A stretch of DNA of 64,000 bases, taken from Bacillus sp. SD075 (GTDB taxonomy: Bacteria > Bacillota > Bacilli > Bacillales > DSM-1321). Every line of letters starts with the position of its first letter. Positions within the stretch are counted from its first letter, which is position 1. Under the pieces are notes generated by a model. The model was given only the letters and a program-made list of their open reading frames with translations, was not told the DNA's origin and made no database searches. Positions 18,328-27,493 of the stretch are shown piece by piece. A program made the position numbers and the translations under genes. The stretch lies in the NCBI RefSeq assembly GCF_017355165.1, contig NZ_JADILK010000007.1:62001-126000 (forward strand), given 5' to 3'.

Positions 18328-19482
18328 ATGCTGAATTTTACCTTTACGGAAGAGCAAGATTATTTTCGTAAAATATTGAAAGCATTTGCTAAGGAAGAGT
18401 TGCTTCCACATTATACAAAATGGGATCGAGAAGAGATTACTCCAAAACATTTGTGGAAAAGGCTGGGGGATCTTGGCGTGAATGGTCTTCGGATTCCAGT
18501 GGAATATGGAGGAAGCGGTGCGGATTGTGTGACAACGGGGATAGCTGCTGAGGAGATAGGTCGTGGTGATTTCAATCTTACTTACGCGGTGATGTTGAAT
18601 GCATTAATCGGTGAAATTATCAATAATCACGCTAGCGAGGAACTGAAAAAGGAGTGGCTTCCCAAAATTTCAAGTGGTGAAAAAATTGTTGGCATTGCGA
18701 TTACGGAGCCATCCGCCGGTACGGATGCAGGCGGGATTAAAACAACAGCTGTACATAAAGGAAATACGTATGTGCTTAATGGGGAAAAGTCTGGAATTAG
18801 TGTAGCTATGTGTGGAGATGCCTTTGTTTTATTTGCAAAGACGGAACCTGAATGGGGAAATCGAGGGATAAGTGCCTTCATGGTTCCTGCCGATATTCCC
18901 GGAGTTGAATGTAGAGGGTACACAGACATGGGGAATATCCCCATTGGAAGAGGTTCGATATATTTAACCGATGTAGAGGTTCCGGAAGAGTATATGATCG
19001 GTCTTCAAAATAAAGGGTTTTCCCAAGTGATGAATGGGTTTGATTTAAGTCGGCTGTTAATAGGGCTGCAATGTGTGGGCACCGCATCACAAAGTATCGA
19101 TGAAACTATCGAACATGTGAAAATCAGACATTCATTCGGTAAACCGTTGGCGACATATCAAGGGGTCTCCTTCCCCATTGTGACGCACTATACCCAATTA
19201 GAACTGGTGAAGTGGCAAGCCTATCGAGGGCTTTGGCTTCGTGACCAAGGGCTGAATCATAGTAAAGAATCGGCTTCCGTTAAGTGGTTAGGTCCCAAAT
19301 ATAGTGTAGAAGCTATCCATGAATGTTTACTGTTGAATGGACATTATGCTTATACGAAGGAAATGCCTCTTGAGCAACGCCTGCGTGACGTGATTGGGTT
19401 GGAAATTGGTGATGGCACTGCACAAGCCAATATGATGGTCATTGCAAAGGACATCATAGGAAAGGAGTTCCGTTCTCATTAA
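18328..19482 (+). CDS. Acyl-CoA dehydrogenase, possibly cyclohexanecarboxyl-CoA type
   Basis: A 384-residue FAD enzyme: AITEPSAGTDAGGIKTTA (about 127-144) for FAD and substrate binding, SRLLIGLQCVG and the C-terminal RDVIGLEIGDGTAQANM, where the segment GDGT holds an Asp in place of the common catalytic Glu of straight-chain enzymes. It is the first gene after the sigma-54 promoter, with an AAGGAGG ribosome site. With BadI- and BadH-like neighbours, oxidation of an alicyclic acyl-CoA to its 1-ene form (AliB/BadJ role) is likely but inferred. A 150-bp gap with no clear promoter separates it from the next gene. Confidence 0.8.
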   Translation: MLNFTFTEEQDYFRKILKAFAKEELLPHYTKWDREEITPKHLWKRLGDLGVNGLRIPVEYGGSGADCVTTGIAAEEIGRGDFNLTYAVMLNALIGEIINNHASEELKKEWLPKISSGEKIVGIAITEPSAGTDAGGIKTTAVHKGNTYVLNGEKSGISVAMCGDAFVLFAKTEPEWGNRGISAFMVPADIPGVECRGYTDMGNIPIGRGSIYLTDVEVPEEYMIGLQNKGFSQVMNGFDLSRLLIGLQCVGTASQSIDETIEHVKIRHSFGKPLATYQGVSFPIVTHYTQLELVKWQAYRGLWLRDQGLNHSKESASVKWLGPKYSVEAIHECLLLNGHYAYTKEMPLEQRLRDVIGLEIGDGTAQANMMVIAKDIIGKEFRSH

Positions 19483-19652
19483 TCAAATGGGATTAATCAT
19501 TTTACATTCAGTTGAAACCGAATCGATTACAGAAGAAATGGAAATCACATAAAGTCATATTGGGCACCGAATAAGTCGTAATGAACAGAGGATTGATGTG
19601 ATACAAGGCAAATGTCCTTTAATAGACTAGGACAATGAAGGGAATGAAAACG

Positions 19653-20453
19653 ATGGAATTAACAGATGTAATCTATGAAAAAAAAGGTGGAATTGCAAAG
19701 ATAACAATGAACAGACCTAAAGTTTACAATGCCTTTCGTGCCGGAACCATTCAGGAATTAATTTGGGCATTTCGGGACGCTTGGGATGATAATCGTGTTG
19801 GTATAGTGATACTGACTGGAGCAGGTGATAAGGCGTTTTGTGTAGGGGGAGATCAAAAAGAAAAGGGGGAAGTAGGAGGATATGATCATTTGGGTGGTTT
19901 AGGTGGAGGAATGGGACTGGAAATCGAAACGCTGCATCAAACGATCCGCAACATTCCTAAGCCGGTCATTGCAGCGGTTAATGGGTTTGCCATCGGAGGC
20001 GGGCATGTCCTTCATGTCATTTGTGACCTAACAATTGCATCTGATACGGCGAAATTTGGCCAGAGCGGGCCTAAGGTCGGCAGTTATGATGCAGGTTTTG
20101 GTTCAGCTTATTTAGCACGAATTGTCGGAGAAAAGAAAGCAAGGGAAATCTGGTATTTGTGTGAACAATATTCTGCACAAGAAGCAAAAGAAATGGGACT
20201 TGTGAATAAAATCGTTGCCCCAGAACAACTGGAAGAGGCAGCAGAAGAATGGGCAAGAAAGATCCTTGATAAGAGTCCTACTGCGCTAAAAATGCTCAAA
20301 TATTCCTTTAATGCAGATAGTGCCAACATTCAAGGGATTTCTCAACTATCGATGGGCAGTTTAGCGATGTTTTACAATACACAAGAATCGGAAGAAGGAA
20401 GAAATGCCTTCCTAGAAAAGAGGCCCGTAGATTTTAAAAAATTCAGAGGTTGA
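19653..20453 (+). CDS. BadI/MenB-like enoyl-CoA hydratase family enzyme, putative 2-ketocyclohexanecarboxyl-CoA hydrolase
   Basis: A 266-residue crotonase-fold protein. The ATG at 19653 is chosen because GAAGGGA lies 8 bp upstream and the start then aligns with the short BadI N-terminus; ATGs at 19635 and 19644 are alternatives. Motifs: FCVGGDQ (62-68), the oxyanion-hole loop GFAIGGGHVL (111-120) and GPKVGSYDAGFG (139-150) with the MenB/BadI Asp. BadI hydrolytically opens the ring of 2-ketocyclohexanecarboxyl-CoA to pimeloyl-CoA. A second MenB is the main alternative, but no menaquinone genes are nearby, and the adjacent BadH-like gene favours ring cleavage. Confidence 0.75.
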   Translation: MELTDVIYEKKGGIAKITMNRPKVYNAFRAGTIQELIWAFRDAWDDNRVGIVILTGAGDKAFCVGGDQKEKGEVGGYDHLGGLGGGMGLEIETLHQTIRNIPKPVIAAVNGFAIGGGHVLHVICDLTIASDTAKFGQSGPKVGSYDAGFGSAYLARIVGEKKAREIWYLCEQYSAQEAKEMGLVNKIVAPEQLEEAAEEWARKILDKSPTALKMLKYSFNADSANIQGISQLSMGSLAMFYNTQESEEGRNAFLEKRPVDFKKFRG

Positions 20454-20470
20454 TGAGGGGATGAAAACTA

Positions 20471-22108
20471 GTGAAATTGGAGACGATTTTGACTCAGGAA
20501 TATGTGGAGGAATATCGAGGCGTTTGGCCAAACCGAACGATCTTGGATTATTTGAATGATGCTATAGTAAAGCATCCGGATAAGATAGCGATTATCGATA
20601 AAAAAAGTAGTTTTACTTACAAGCAGCTTGGTAAGTTGGTCGATCGAATCGCTTTGGGTCTCTTGCATATAGGATTGGGTAAGGGGGATGTTGTCTCTTT
20701 TCAACTGCCTAACTGGAATGAATTTATAATCTTACACTATGCTGTTACAAGAATCGGTGCCATTAGCAATCCCTTGATACCGATTTATCGAGATAGGGAA
20801 ATTGGCTATATGGTTGGGATGGCAGAATCCAAAATGATTGTTGTACCGGATTATTTCCGTGGGTTTTATTACCCTGACATGATTGAGAGACTAAGCCATC
20901 AATGGCCATCGATGAAACATATATATGTGGTTGGGGACGATGCGCCGAATGGGATGAAACTGTTCTCCTCCTTATTTGATGAACCTTGGGAAGATCGGAT
21001 GGATTCATCCGTTTTGGATGTAATCACACATGACCCAAATGATGTGACTGAAATTGTCTTTACCTCGGGAACCACAGGAAGTCCAAAAGGAGTTATGCAT
21101 ACACATAATACTCTTTGTATATCAACGGATTATTGGATTGACAGCTTACATTTAACGTCCGATGACGTTCTTTTCATGGCGTCAACGTTCGCTCATCAAA
21201 CAGGTTTTGGTTATGGAGTGAGGCTTCCTACACATATTGGAGGTACGGGAGTCTATCAAGACATTTGGAACCCGAGAGAGTTTATTGAATGGGTTGAGAA
21301 GGAAAAGATAACGTTTACGGCGGGAGCCACTCCTTTTCTGCAAGATACGGTTCAAATGGAAGGGATAGAAAGGTATGATCTCGAGTCGCTACGGGTTTTC
21401 GTCGCTTTAGGTGCCCCGATTCCCAGGCATTTAGTAAAGGAAGCCGTGAAAAAAGTACCGTTCAAGATATTGTCAGGATGGGGGCAAACGGAAAATGGCT
21501 TGGTAACCTTGACGAGACTTGAAGATCCAGAAGAAAAGCGGACAAACACCGACGGAATTCCGTTTCCGGGAATGGAACTAAAGGTAGTGGATTTTGAAGG
21601 GGAGAACTGTGCCCCTAATATAGAAGGCTCTTTATTAGTAAGGGGTCCGGCTCTTTTTGTCGGCTATTTTAAACGGATCGATGATACTTTAACAGAGTAT
21701 GATGACGGATGGTTCATTACCGGTGATCGAGGATACATTGATGAAGACGGATATATCCGGATTTCTGGAAGAAACAAAGACATAATCATCCGTGGCGGTG
21801 AAAATATTCCAGTCGCTTATGTAGAAAATGTATTGTATGAACACCCGGATATTTCTAGCGCTCAGGTTATTGCGGTTCCAGATTCACGTCTTCAGGAAAA
21901 AGCATGTGCATGTATCAGCATGAAAACGGGGAAGAGTCCGATAACGATGTATTCCATGCAGGAATTTCTCTCGGAAAAGGGTTTGGCCAAACAATATTGG
22001 CCTGAATTTCTTGAGATAATGGATGACTTTCCTCGAACGGCTAGCGGGAAAATCCAGAAATTCCGGCTCCGGGAAATGATAAATGAAAAAATAATCGGCA
22101 ATATTTAA
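20471..22108 (+). CDS. AMP-binding acid-CoA ligase, AliA (cyclohexanecarboxylate-CoA ligase)-like
   Basis: A 545-residue adenylate-forming enzyme. The P-loop-like motif is TEIVFTSGTTGSPKGVMHTH (about 195-214), the A5-type motif is GWGQTEN, the hinge region is DGWFITGDRGYIDEDGYIRISGRNKD and the catalytic Lys is in PRTASGKIQKF near the C-terminus. The N-terminal QLPNWNEFIILHYAVTRIGA resembles medium/alicyclic acid ligases. GTG start with a GAGGGGATG site. It would activate the free acid for the dehydrogenase of the same operon. Substrate is inferred from context. Confidence 0.85.
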   Translation: MKLETILTQEYVEEYRGVWPNRTILDYLNDAIVKHPDKIAIIDKKSSFTYKQLGKLVDRIALGLLHIGLGKGDVVSFQLPNWNEFIILHYAVTRIGAISNPLIPIYRDREIGYMVGMAESKMIVVPDYFRGFYYPDMIERLSHQWPSMKHIYVVGDDAPNGMKLFSSLFDEPWEDRMDSSVLDVITHDPNDVTEIVFTSGTTGSPKGVMHTHNTLCISTDYWIDSLHLTSDDVLFMASTFAHQTGFGYGVRLPTHIGGTGVYQDIWNPREFIEWVEKEKITFTAGATPFLQDTVQMEGIERYDLESLRVFVALGAPIPRHLVKEAVKKVPFKILSGWGQTENGLVTLTRLEDPEEKRTNTDGIPFPGMELKVVDFEGENCAPNIEGSLLVRGPALFVGYFKRIDDTLTEYDDGWFITGDRGYIDEDGYIRISGRNKDIIIRGGENIPVAYVENVLYEHPDISSAQVIAVPDSRLQEKACACISMKTGKSPITMYSMQEFLSEKGLAKQYWPEFLEIMDDFPRTASGKIQKFRLREMINEKIIGNI

Positions 22109-22160
22109 GCAGCTTATGTAAATCCATATTGACGAAATGGTGAAAGTGGAGGGGAATATG

Positions 22161-22907
22161 ATGAATAAAAGAATGGCATTTATCACAGGTGCCGGAAGCG
22201 GAATTGGCAGAGAGATTGCAAAAAAATTGGCTTCTCGTAATTTTAACATCATCGTGGCTGATATTAATCTTAAAAATGCAGAGCAAACGGTTTCTTTAAT
22301 TGAAAAGTCGGGCTTTGAAGCCAGAGCGGTCCACTGTGATGTAACGAAATTAGAAAGTGTTAAAAAATCCGTTGAAGAATCAGTGAAGCATTATCATAGA
22401 ATAGATATATTGGTTAATAATGCAGGGTGGGATAAGGTGGAACCTTTTTTAAAAAGTAATCCCAGCACTTGGAAAAGGATTATCGATATTAATTTACTTG
22501 GGCAGATCCATACTTGCAAGGAAATTTTACCTCTGATGATTGAAAACGGTTACGGAAAGGTAGTGAATATTGCATCCGATGCAGCTAGAGTCGGATCAAG
22601 TGGAGAGGCAGTTTATTCGGCTGCTAAGGGAGGGGTGATTGCCTTCACAAAAACGATAGCAAGGGAAATGGCACGTTATAAACTCAACATCAATTGTATT
22701 GCGCCAGGTCCTGCTGATACGCCCCTATTTCAAGAAATAGGCTCTTATAATGAAGGTATAGCAGGCGCCTTGGAAAAAGCGATTCCATTCCGCCGGCTAG
22801 CGCAACCAGAGGACATTGCCAGTGCTGTTGCTTATTTCGTTTCGGAGGATGCAGGGTATATTACGGGGCAAACTCTTTCCGTAAATGGTGGATTAACAAT
22901 GGTTTAA
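22161..22907 (+). CDS. SDR oxidoreductase, BadH (2-hydroxycyclohexanecarboxyl-CoA dehydrogenase)-like
   Basis: A short-chain dehydrogenase of 248 residues. The NAD motif is TGAGSGIG near the start, followed by NNAGWD, the catalytic Ser in NIASDAARVGSSGEAVYSAAKGG with the Tyr-x-x-x-Lys in YSAAK, and a C-terminus ITGQTLSVNGGLTMV. The stretches NNAGWD and SDAARVGSSGEAVY are close to BadH of the cyclohexanecarboxylate pathway rather than to FabG. ATG at 22161 has GGAGGGG 6 bp upstream; a start at 22137 is less likely. Last gene of cluster A. Confidence 0.85.
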   Translation: MNKRMAFITGAGSGIGREIAKKLASRNFNIIVADINLKNAEQTVSLIEKSGFEARAVHCDVTKLESVKKSVEESVKHYHRIDILVNNAGWDKVEPFLKSNPSTWKRIIDINLLGQIHTCKEILPLMIENGYGKVVNIASDAARVGSSGEAVYSAAKGGVIAFTKTIAREMARYKLNINCIAPGPADTPLFQEIGSYNEGIAGALEKAIPFRRLAQPEDIASAVAYFVSEDAGYITGQTLSVNGGLTMV

Positions 22908-22986
22908 ACGATCATGGTAAGGTGATTATGCAAGATTGAAAGCTAGTAATCTTAAAGCATTAGGTCGAAAACTTTTTCTAATATAT

Positions 22987-23014
22987 TTGACAATTGGATT
23001 AATCGTGTTAATAT
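22987..23014 (+). promoter_or_regulatory. Sigma-A promoter of the thiamine operon
   Basis: TTGACA (22987-22992) and TAATAT (23009-23014) separated by 16 bp, just upstream of the TPP riboswitch. Confidence 0.75.
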
Positions 23015-23044
23015 AAAGGCAAATGAATTAAATATACAATTTGT

Positions 23045-23160
23045 ACCACTAGGGGTGCTTTACAGGTAAAAGATGATTTTGCCGCAGAAGCTGAGATTGA
23101 AGTATGACTTTAAGACCCTTAGAACCTGATCTGGTTTATACCAGCGTAGGGAAGTGGGGT
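23045..23160 (+). promoter_or_regulatory. TPP riboswitch (THI element)
   Basis: The conserved THI-box parts are present in order: ACTAGGGGTGC at 23048, GCTGAGA at about 23090, ACCCTTAGAACCTGATCTGG at about 23115 and CCAGCGTAGGGAAGTGG to 23157. A strong terminator follows at 23195. Binding of thiamine pyrophosphate should favour termination and shut off the operon (established mechanism for this class). Confidence 0.96.
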
Positions 23161-23194
23161 CTGGAACAATACGTTTCTGTATTATTTCAAGTAC

Positions 23195-23229
23195 AACCAC
23201 TTTCTTTACGTTTAAGAAAGTGGTTTTTT
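23195..23229 (+). terminator. Riboswitch-controlled terminator
   Basis: AACCACTTTCTT and AAGAAAGTGGTT form a perfect 12-bp stem with a 7-base loop, followed by a T-run. It lies between the TPP aptamer and tenA and is the expression platform. Confidence 0.93.
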
Positions 23230-23294
23230 GTTTGCAAAAAAAGGGGTGATATAAGGTTCTTTTCCATAAAAAATAGAATTTGGAGGTAATGGAC

Positions 23295-23978
23295 ATGAAG
23301 TTTTCAGAGGAAATTCGTCAGGAAGTTGATCACATTTGGGAAGCTAGTTTTAATCACCCGTTTGTTGCAGGCATAGGAGATGGCACATTGCCATTGGAGT
23401 GTTTTCGTTTTTATGTCATGCAAGATGCCTATTATTTATCTCATTTTGCTAGAGTTCAAGCTTTAGGGGCAGTCAAAGCTACAGATTTACATACAACAAG
23501 CAGGCTTGCCGGCCATGCACAAGGAACATATGAAGCGGAGTTGAAGCTTCATGAGAATTTTTCTGAGAGATTAGGCATCACAAAAGAAGAAAGGGAAAAT
23601 TTCAAACCTGCCCCGACCGCTTATGCTTATACTTCCCATATGTATCGTGCGGCCTATTCGGGACATTTAGGAGATGTTATTGCAGCTATCTTGCCGTGTT
23701 ACTGGCTATATTATGAAATCGGTGAAAAGCTGAAAGGATGTTTACCCGATGAGCCGATTTATCAGGAATGGATAGCGGCTTACGGGGGAGAGTGGTTCCG
23801 TACTTTGGTGGAAGAACAAATTGCGAGGCTTGATGAGATTGCTGAAAAAGTAACAGACGAAGATAAGGAGAGAATGAAAGAGCATTTTATCCTTAGCAGC
23901 CAATATGAATACTCATTTTGGGAAATGGCTTATCGTATAGAGACATGGCCTGTGCATAAGGAAACACTAGAAGTATAA
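23295..23978 (+). CDS. tenA: Aminopyrimidine aminohydrolase (thiaminase II) TenA
   Basis: Hydrolyses aminopyrimidines from degraded thiamine to HMP for salvage. ATG at 23295 is chosen because GGAGGT lies 7 bp upstream. The 227-residue helical protein has QDAYYL with Asp44, the active-site Cys135 in ILPCYWLYYEIG and the C-terminal FWEMAY Glu. First gene after the riboswitch. Its grouping with ykoEDC fits uptake and recycling of pyrimidine precursors. Confidence 0.94.
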   Translation: MKFSEEIRQEVDHIWEASFNHPFVAGIGDGTLPLECFRFYVMQDAYYLSHFARVQALGAVKATDLHTTSRLAGHAQGTYEAELKLHENFSERLGITKEERENFKPAPTAYAYTSHMYRAAYSGHLGDVIAAILPCYWLYYEIGEKLKGCLPDEPIYQEWIAAYGGEWFRTLVEEQIARLDEIAEKVTDEDKERMKEHFILSSQYEYSFWEMAYRIETWPVHKETLEV

Positions 23979-23992
23979 AGGAGAATGTATCA

Positions 23993-24571
23993 ATGAAAAA
24001 AGGTTTGAAATTAACGGATATATTAGTCACGATCGTGATTGCGGTTGCATTTGGGATCGTTTATATCCTTTGGGGCTCGATTTATTATTCCGTAAAACCA
24101 TTAGGATTACATCTGGATCAACTTATTTATGGAATGTGGTTTATAGCTGGCCCCGTTGCCTTTTTACTTATACGGAAACCGGGTGTGGCACTTTTGGCAG
24201 AGATAGCTGCAGCTTCCGGGGAATTCTTTCTAGGTTCTCCATGGGGGCTGACCGTACTGTTATATGGGGTGGTCCAAGGTTTGTTCGCGGAACTGGTGTT
24301 CATGGCGTTCAAATATAAAAAATTCAATATGTCGGTTGCCGTTTTAGCTGCGATTGCTTCCTGCCTGGCATCAGTCATCATGGATTTTGCCTATGGGGAA
24401 ATAGGTGCTCTCTCTCTTTGGAATTTATCGTTATTCATGATAGCGAGGTTTGTGGGTTCCATATTCTTTGCAGGATTGACTGCCTATTATTTAGTTAAAG
24501 TACTGGAAGCAACAGGAGTAACTAATCTTGTTCGTCCGGTTTCAAGTAAAGATTATGCAGAACTTGATTAA
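23993..24571 (+). CDS. ykoE: ECF transporter substrate-binding subunit YkoE (thiamine precursor)
   Basis: A 192-residue membrane S-component with about six hydrophobic helices (DILVTIVIAVAFGIVYILWG, WFIAGPVAFLLI, LWNLSLFMIARFVGSIFFAGLTAYYL). It captures a thiamine precursor, probably hydroxymethylpyrimidine, for the energising module encoded next. An AAAGGAGA ribosome site overlaps the tenA stop region. Unlike B. subtilis ykoFEDC, no ykoF is present here. Confidence 0.9.
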   Translation: MKKGLKLTDILVTIVIAVAFGIVYILWGSIYYSVKPLGLHLDQLIYGMWFIAGPVAFLLIRKPGVALLAEIAAASGEFFLGSPWGLTVLLYGVVQGLFAELVFMAFKYKKFNMSVAVLAAIASCLASVIMDFAYGEIGALSLWNLSLFMIARFVGSIFFAGLTAYYLVKVLEATGVTNLVRPVSSKDYAELD

Positions 24572-24589
24572 AAGTAGAGGTTGAAGGCC

Positions 24590-26047
24590 ATGGAACGAAT
24601 CGTTTCTGTTGAGAAGTTAAGAATGAAATTTCCCGGTGATGAATCTTTGATATTCAAGGACCTTTCCATATCGTTTGATAAAGGAGAGAAAGTGCTATTG
24701 TTGGGACCATCAGGATGTGGTAAGTCCACTCTATTGCAAGTGTTAAGCGGATTGATTCCGAATTCCTTCGAAGTCCCGATGAAAGCGGAGGAATTGAAAT
24801 GCCCTTCTTCATGGGGATATGTTTTTCAAGACCCTGATAGTCAGTTTTGCATGCCATTTGCCGATGAGGAAATTGCCTTCGTCCTTGAGAATCTTTCCGT
24901 CCCTAAAGAAGAAATGAAAGAGAAAATCCAAAATCATATCCGCAATGTAGGATTGAACCTAGGCCATACAAGTATAGAAACATTATCAGGCGGGATGAAA
25001 CAGCGTCTGGCCATCGCTTCAGTATTAGCCCTTGAACCAGAAGTCCTGTTTTTAGATGAACCAACCGCCATGCTTGATCCGGAAGGGACAAAAGAAATCT
25101 GGGACCTGTTGAAGGAAGTCGGAAGAGACAAAACGGTTATCATCGTCGAGCATAAAATTGACCATGTTTTAGAATTCATCGAACGAATCGTGCTTTTTAA
25201 CGGTGAAGGTCAAATCATGGCTGATGGTCCAAGAGACACCATCCTTTCACTATATAAAAATGAAATGAAAGAACATGGAATTTGGTTCCCTGGTGTTTGG
25301 GATGAATATATACATGAGAATGCACCCATTCGGGACCACCAATTTACAGATGGTTTATCCCTTTTGAATGTGCAAGGTTTTAGCGGATTTCGGAATAAAG
25401 AGGAAAAAATCAAGGTTGAAGAGCTGAAGGTCCATTCAGGGGAATGGATTGTAATCAGGGGAGAAAATGGAGCGGGGAAGAGTACTCTTTTGCATGCACT
25501 GATGCAGTTCATAAAAACGAATGGTAAGTATGAATTAATGGGGACCCCCATTAAAAGGGTGAAAAATCCAACGGATCATATGACATTCGTCTTTCAAAAT
25601 CCCGAGTTTCAATTCGTTACAAATACTGTATATGAAGAGATTGCATATACATTGCGAATGGATAAAAGGCCGCAACAAGAAATAGATGATAGAGTCCGCT
25701 CATTGCTTAAAGTGTTCCTTCTAGAGGCACATCGGGATAAACATCCGTTTCAATTGTCAATGGGTCAAAAACGTCGCTTAAGCGTAGCCGCCTCGATTGT
25801 AATAGACAAAAAAATCATACTCCTGGATGAGCCAACCTTTGGCCAAGATTCGAAAAATACCTTTGCATTACTGGAATGGTTTGAGGAATATCGAAGGCGC
25901 GGAATAACAGTGATCATGGTAACTCATGACGATCATATTTCAAAAAACTTTGCAACCAGGATCTGGACGGTTAAGGACGGAAACGTAATAAGTGATGAAA
26001 ACATCGCGCAAGCCGGATTTTTAGACACCAAAGTTTTATCACTATAA
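24590..26047 (+). CDS. ykoD: ECF transporter ATPase YkoD, two fused ABC domains
   Basis: The 485-residue protein has two ABC ATPase modules. The first has Walker A GPSGCGKST, signature LSGGMKQR and Walker B VLFLDEPT. The second has GENGAGKST, signature LSMGQKRR and IILLDEPTFG. It drives uptake with YkoC and YkoE. The ATG at 24590 is preferred to the TTG at 24581, which has no spaced ribosome site. Confidence 0.92.
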   Translation: MERIVSVEKLRMKFPGDESLIFKDLSISFDKGEKVLLLGPSGCGKSTLLQVLSGLIPNSFEVPMKAEELKCPSSWGYVFQDPDSQFCMPFADEEIAFVLENLSVPKEEMKEKIQNHIRNVGLNLGHTSIETLSGGMKQRLAIASVLALEPEVLFLDEPTAMLDPEGTKEIWDLLKEVGRDKTVIIVEHKIDHVLEFIERIVLFNGEGQIMADGPRDTILSLYKNEMKEHGIWFPGVWDEYIHENAPIRDHQFTDGLSLLNVQGFSGFRNKEEKIKVEELKVHSGEWIVIRGENGAGKSTLLHALMQFIKTNGKYELMGTPIKRVKNPTDHMTFVFQNPEFQFVTNTVYEEIAYTLRMDKRPQQEIDDRVRSLLKVFLLEAHRDKHPFQLSMGQKRRLSVAASIVIDKKIILLDEPTFGQDSKNTFALLEWFEEYRRRGITVIMVTHDDHISKNFATRIWTVKDGNVISDENIAQAGFLDTKVLSL

Positions 26048-26063
26048 AAGGAGTGTCATGTAG

Positions 26064-26840
26064 ATGAATGTTTCAAATGCAGAAACATGGCTCCATAGAA
26101 TTAATCCAAGCCTTAAACTCGGTGTACTGATTGTGTTATGCATCGTGGCGTTATTCATTCATGACCTGAATTATATGATGAATATCACCATTGGCGTATT
26201 ACTTTTATTTTTGTTTTTTACCGGACATTCGATAAAACGCATCTTCCTTTTGTCGATTCCATTTTGTTTCATTTTTATATCGACCTCTTCCGCAATGATA
26301 TTATTCGGGCAAGGTGAGACGCTTTGGTTTGAGTGGGGCCTAATATCGATTACGGAGGAAAGTTTCATGAGGGGATTACTGGTAGGATTTAGAGCTTTGT
26401 TCTTTGCGGCCCTTGGTTTAACGTTTTCCTTAACGACTAGACCAGTGAACTTGTTTTATTCCTTAATGCAGCAAGTAAAGCTTAAACCGAAATATGCCTA
26501 TAGTTTCATGGCGGCATTAAGGCTGATCCCCATCATGATGGAGGAGTTCCAAACGATACGAAATGCGATGAAGGTACGCGGTTTCAAAAGGGGAAAAGGG
26601 ATAAGATCGATATATTTTAAAATGAAAGCCTATTCCATCCCGTTGTTATCCGGAAGCATCAGACGTGCTCATCGAATCGCAGTTGCGATGGAGGCAAAGC
26701 GATTTACAGACACTCGGGATCGAACATACTATTATGAATTTGGTTTTTCAAAAATGGACCATGGTTTCATTCTGTATTTTATCATCCTGCTGTTGGCCGG
26801 ATTTTACTTATCCAGTCAATTTCCGTTAGTATCTATTTGA
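26064..26840 (+). CDS. ykoC: ECF transporter T component YkoC
   Basis: A 258-residue EcfT-type membrane protein with several hydrophobic helices near the N-terminus (LGVLIVLCIVALFIH) and the coupling-helix motifs AALRLIPIMMEE and MKVRGFKRGKG, the A-R-G-type segment that contacts the ATPase. A final membrane helix ends the protein. AAAAGGAG ribosome site. Part of the tenA-ykoEDC unit. Confidence 0.92.
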   Translation: MNVSNAETWLHRINPSLKLGVLIVLCIVALFIHDLNYMMNITIGVLLLFLFFTGHSIKRIFLLSIPFCFIFISTSSAMILFGQGETLWFEWGLISITEESFMRGLLVGFRALFFAALGLTFSLTTRPVNLFYSLMQQVKLKPKYAYSFMAALRLIPIMMEEFQTIRNAMKVRGFKRGKGIRSIYFKMKAYSIPLLSGSIRRAHRIAVAMEAKRFTDTRDRTYYYEFGFSKMDHGFILYFIILLLAGFYLSSQFPLVSI

Positions 26841-26880
26841 TTTTATGAGATTGTAACTTTACTAGTTAGGGGTTCTTAGT

Positions 26881-27492
26881 ATGAATGCACATGAATTGCA
26901 TATTATTTCTACTGGGAAACAGCCAATTGAAAAGTTTGTGGAAATCGCTTCAAACATTCAGGAATATGTTGATTTCTTTTATCTAAGGGAAAAGCATTTG
27001 AGTGCATCGCAACTCTATCGAGCAGTGACCCTATTACATGATAAAAAGATTCCGCTTTCTAAGATCATCATTAATGACCGGGTGGATGTAGCCTGGGTAC
27101 ACAAAGTATTTGGTGTGCAATTGGCTTTTCATAGTTTAGATGCGGGAGCCGTAAAAAGAGCTTTTCCAGGGATGAATGTTGGATGTTCGATCCATTCCAT
27201 GGATGAAGCGAAAGCCGCATTCAGCAAAGGGGCCCATTCCGCGATTTATGGACATGTTTTTGAAACGAATTCAAAAATCGGCCTTCCTCCTAAGGGGGTT
27301 GAGGAGCTTCATGCAATTACAAGAAATGTCAATCTTCCGATAATTGCGATAGGCGGAATAACACCTTTCAATTGCCAAGTCGTGCTGGATGCGGGGGCAC
27401 GTGGAATTGCCGTCATGTCAGGCGTGCTTGAAGCTGAAAATCCGGTTCATGCTGTTAAAGAATATTCGAAGTCTTTGGGAAAGGAGACATAA
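26881..27492 (+). CDS. tenI: Thiazole tautomerase TenI
   Basis: The 203-residue TIM-barrel protein resembles ThiE/TenI: FYLREKHLSASQLYRAV, IIINDRVDVAW, GCSIHSMDEA, YGHVFETNSKIGLPPKGVEEL and PIIAIGGITPFN. TenI aromatises the thiazole product of ThiG. The GCSIHS segment and context upstream of thiO favour TenI over thiamine phosphate synthase. thiO begins 1 bp after the stop. Confidence 0.88.
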   Translation: MNAHELHIISTGKQPIEKFVEIASNIQEYVDFFYLREKHLSASQLYRAVTLLHDKKIPLSKIIINDRVDVAWVHKVFGVQLAFHSLDAGAVKRAFPGMNVGCSIHSMDEAKAAFSKGAHSAIYGHVFETNSKIGLPPKGVEELHAITRNVNLPIIAIGGITPFNCQVVLDAGARGIAVMSGVLEAENPVHAVKEYSKSLGKET

Positions 27493-27493
27493 G

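Noticed and set aside
19653..20453. Plain MenB (menaquinone) assignment
   Set aside because: The MenB-type motifs are shared with BadI, the N-terminus is short like BadI, and the neighbours are BadH-, AliA- and dehydrogenase-like with no men genes. Kept only as an alternative.
23060..23296. ORFs on both strands over the thi leader
   Set aside because: They cover the TPP riboswitch and its terminator and have no ribosome sites or protein-like composition.
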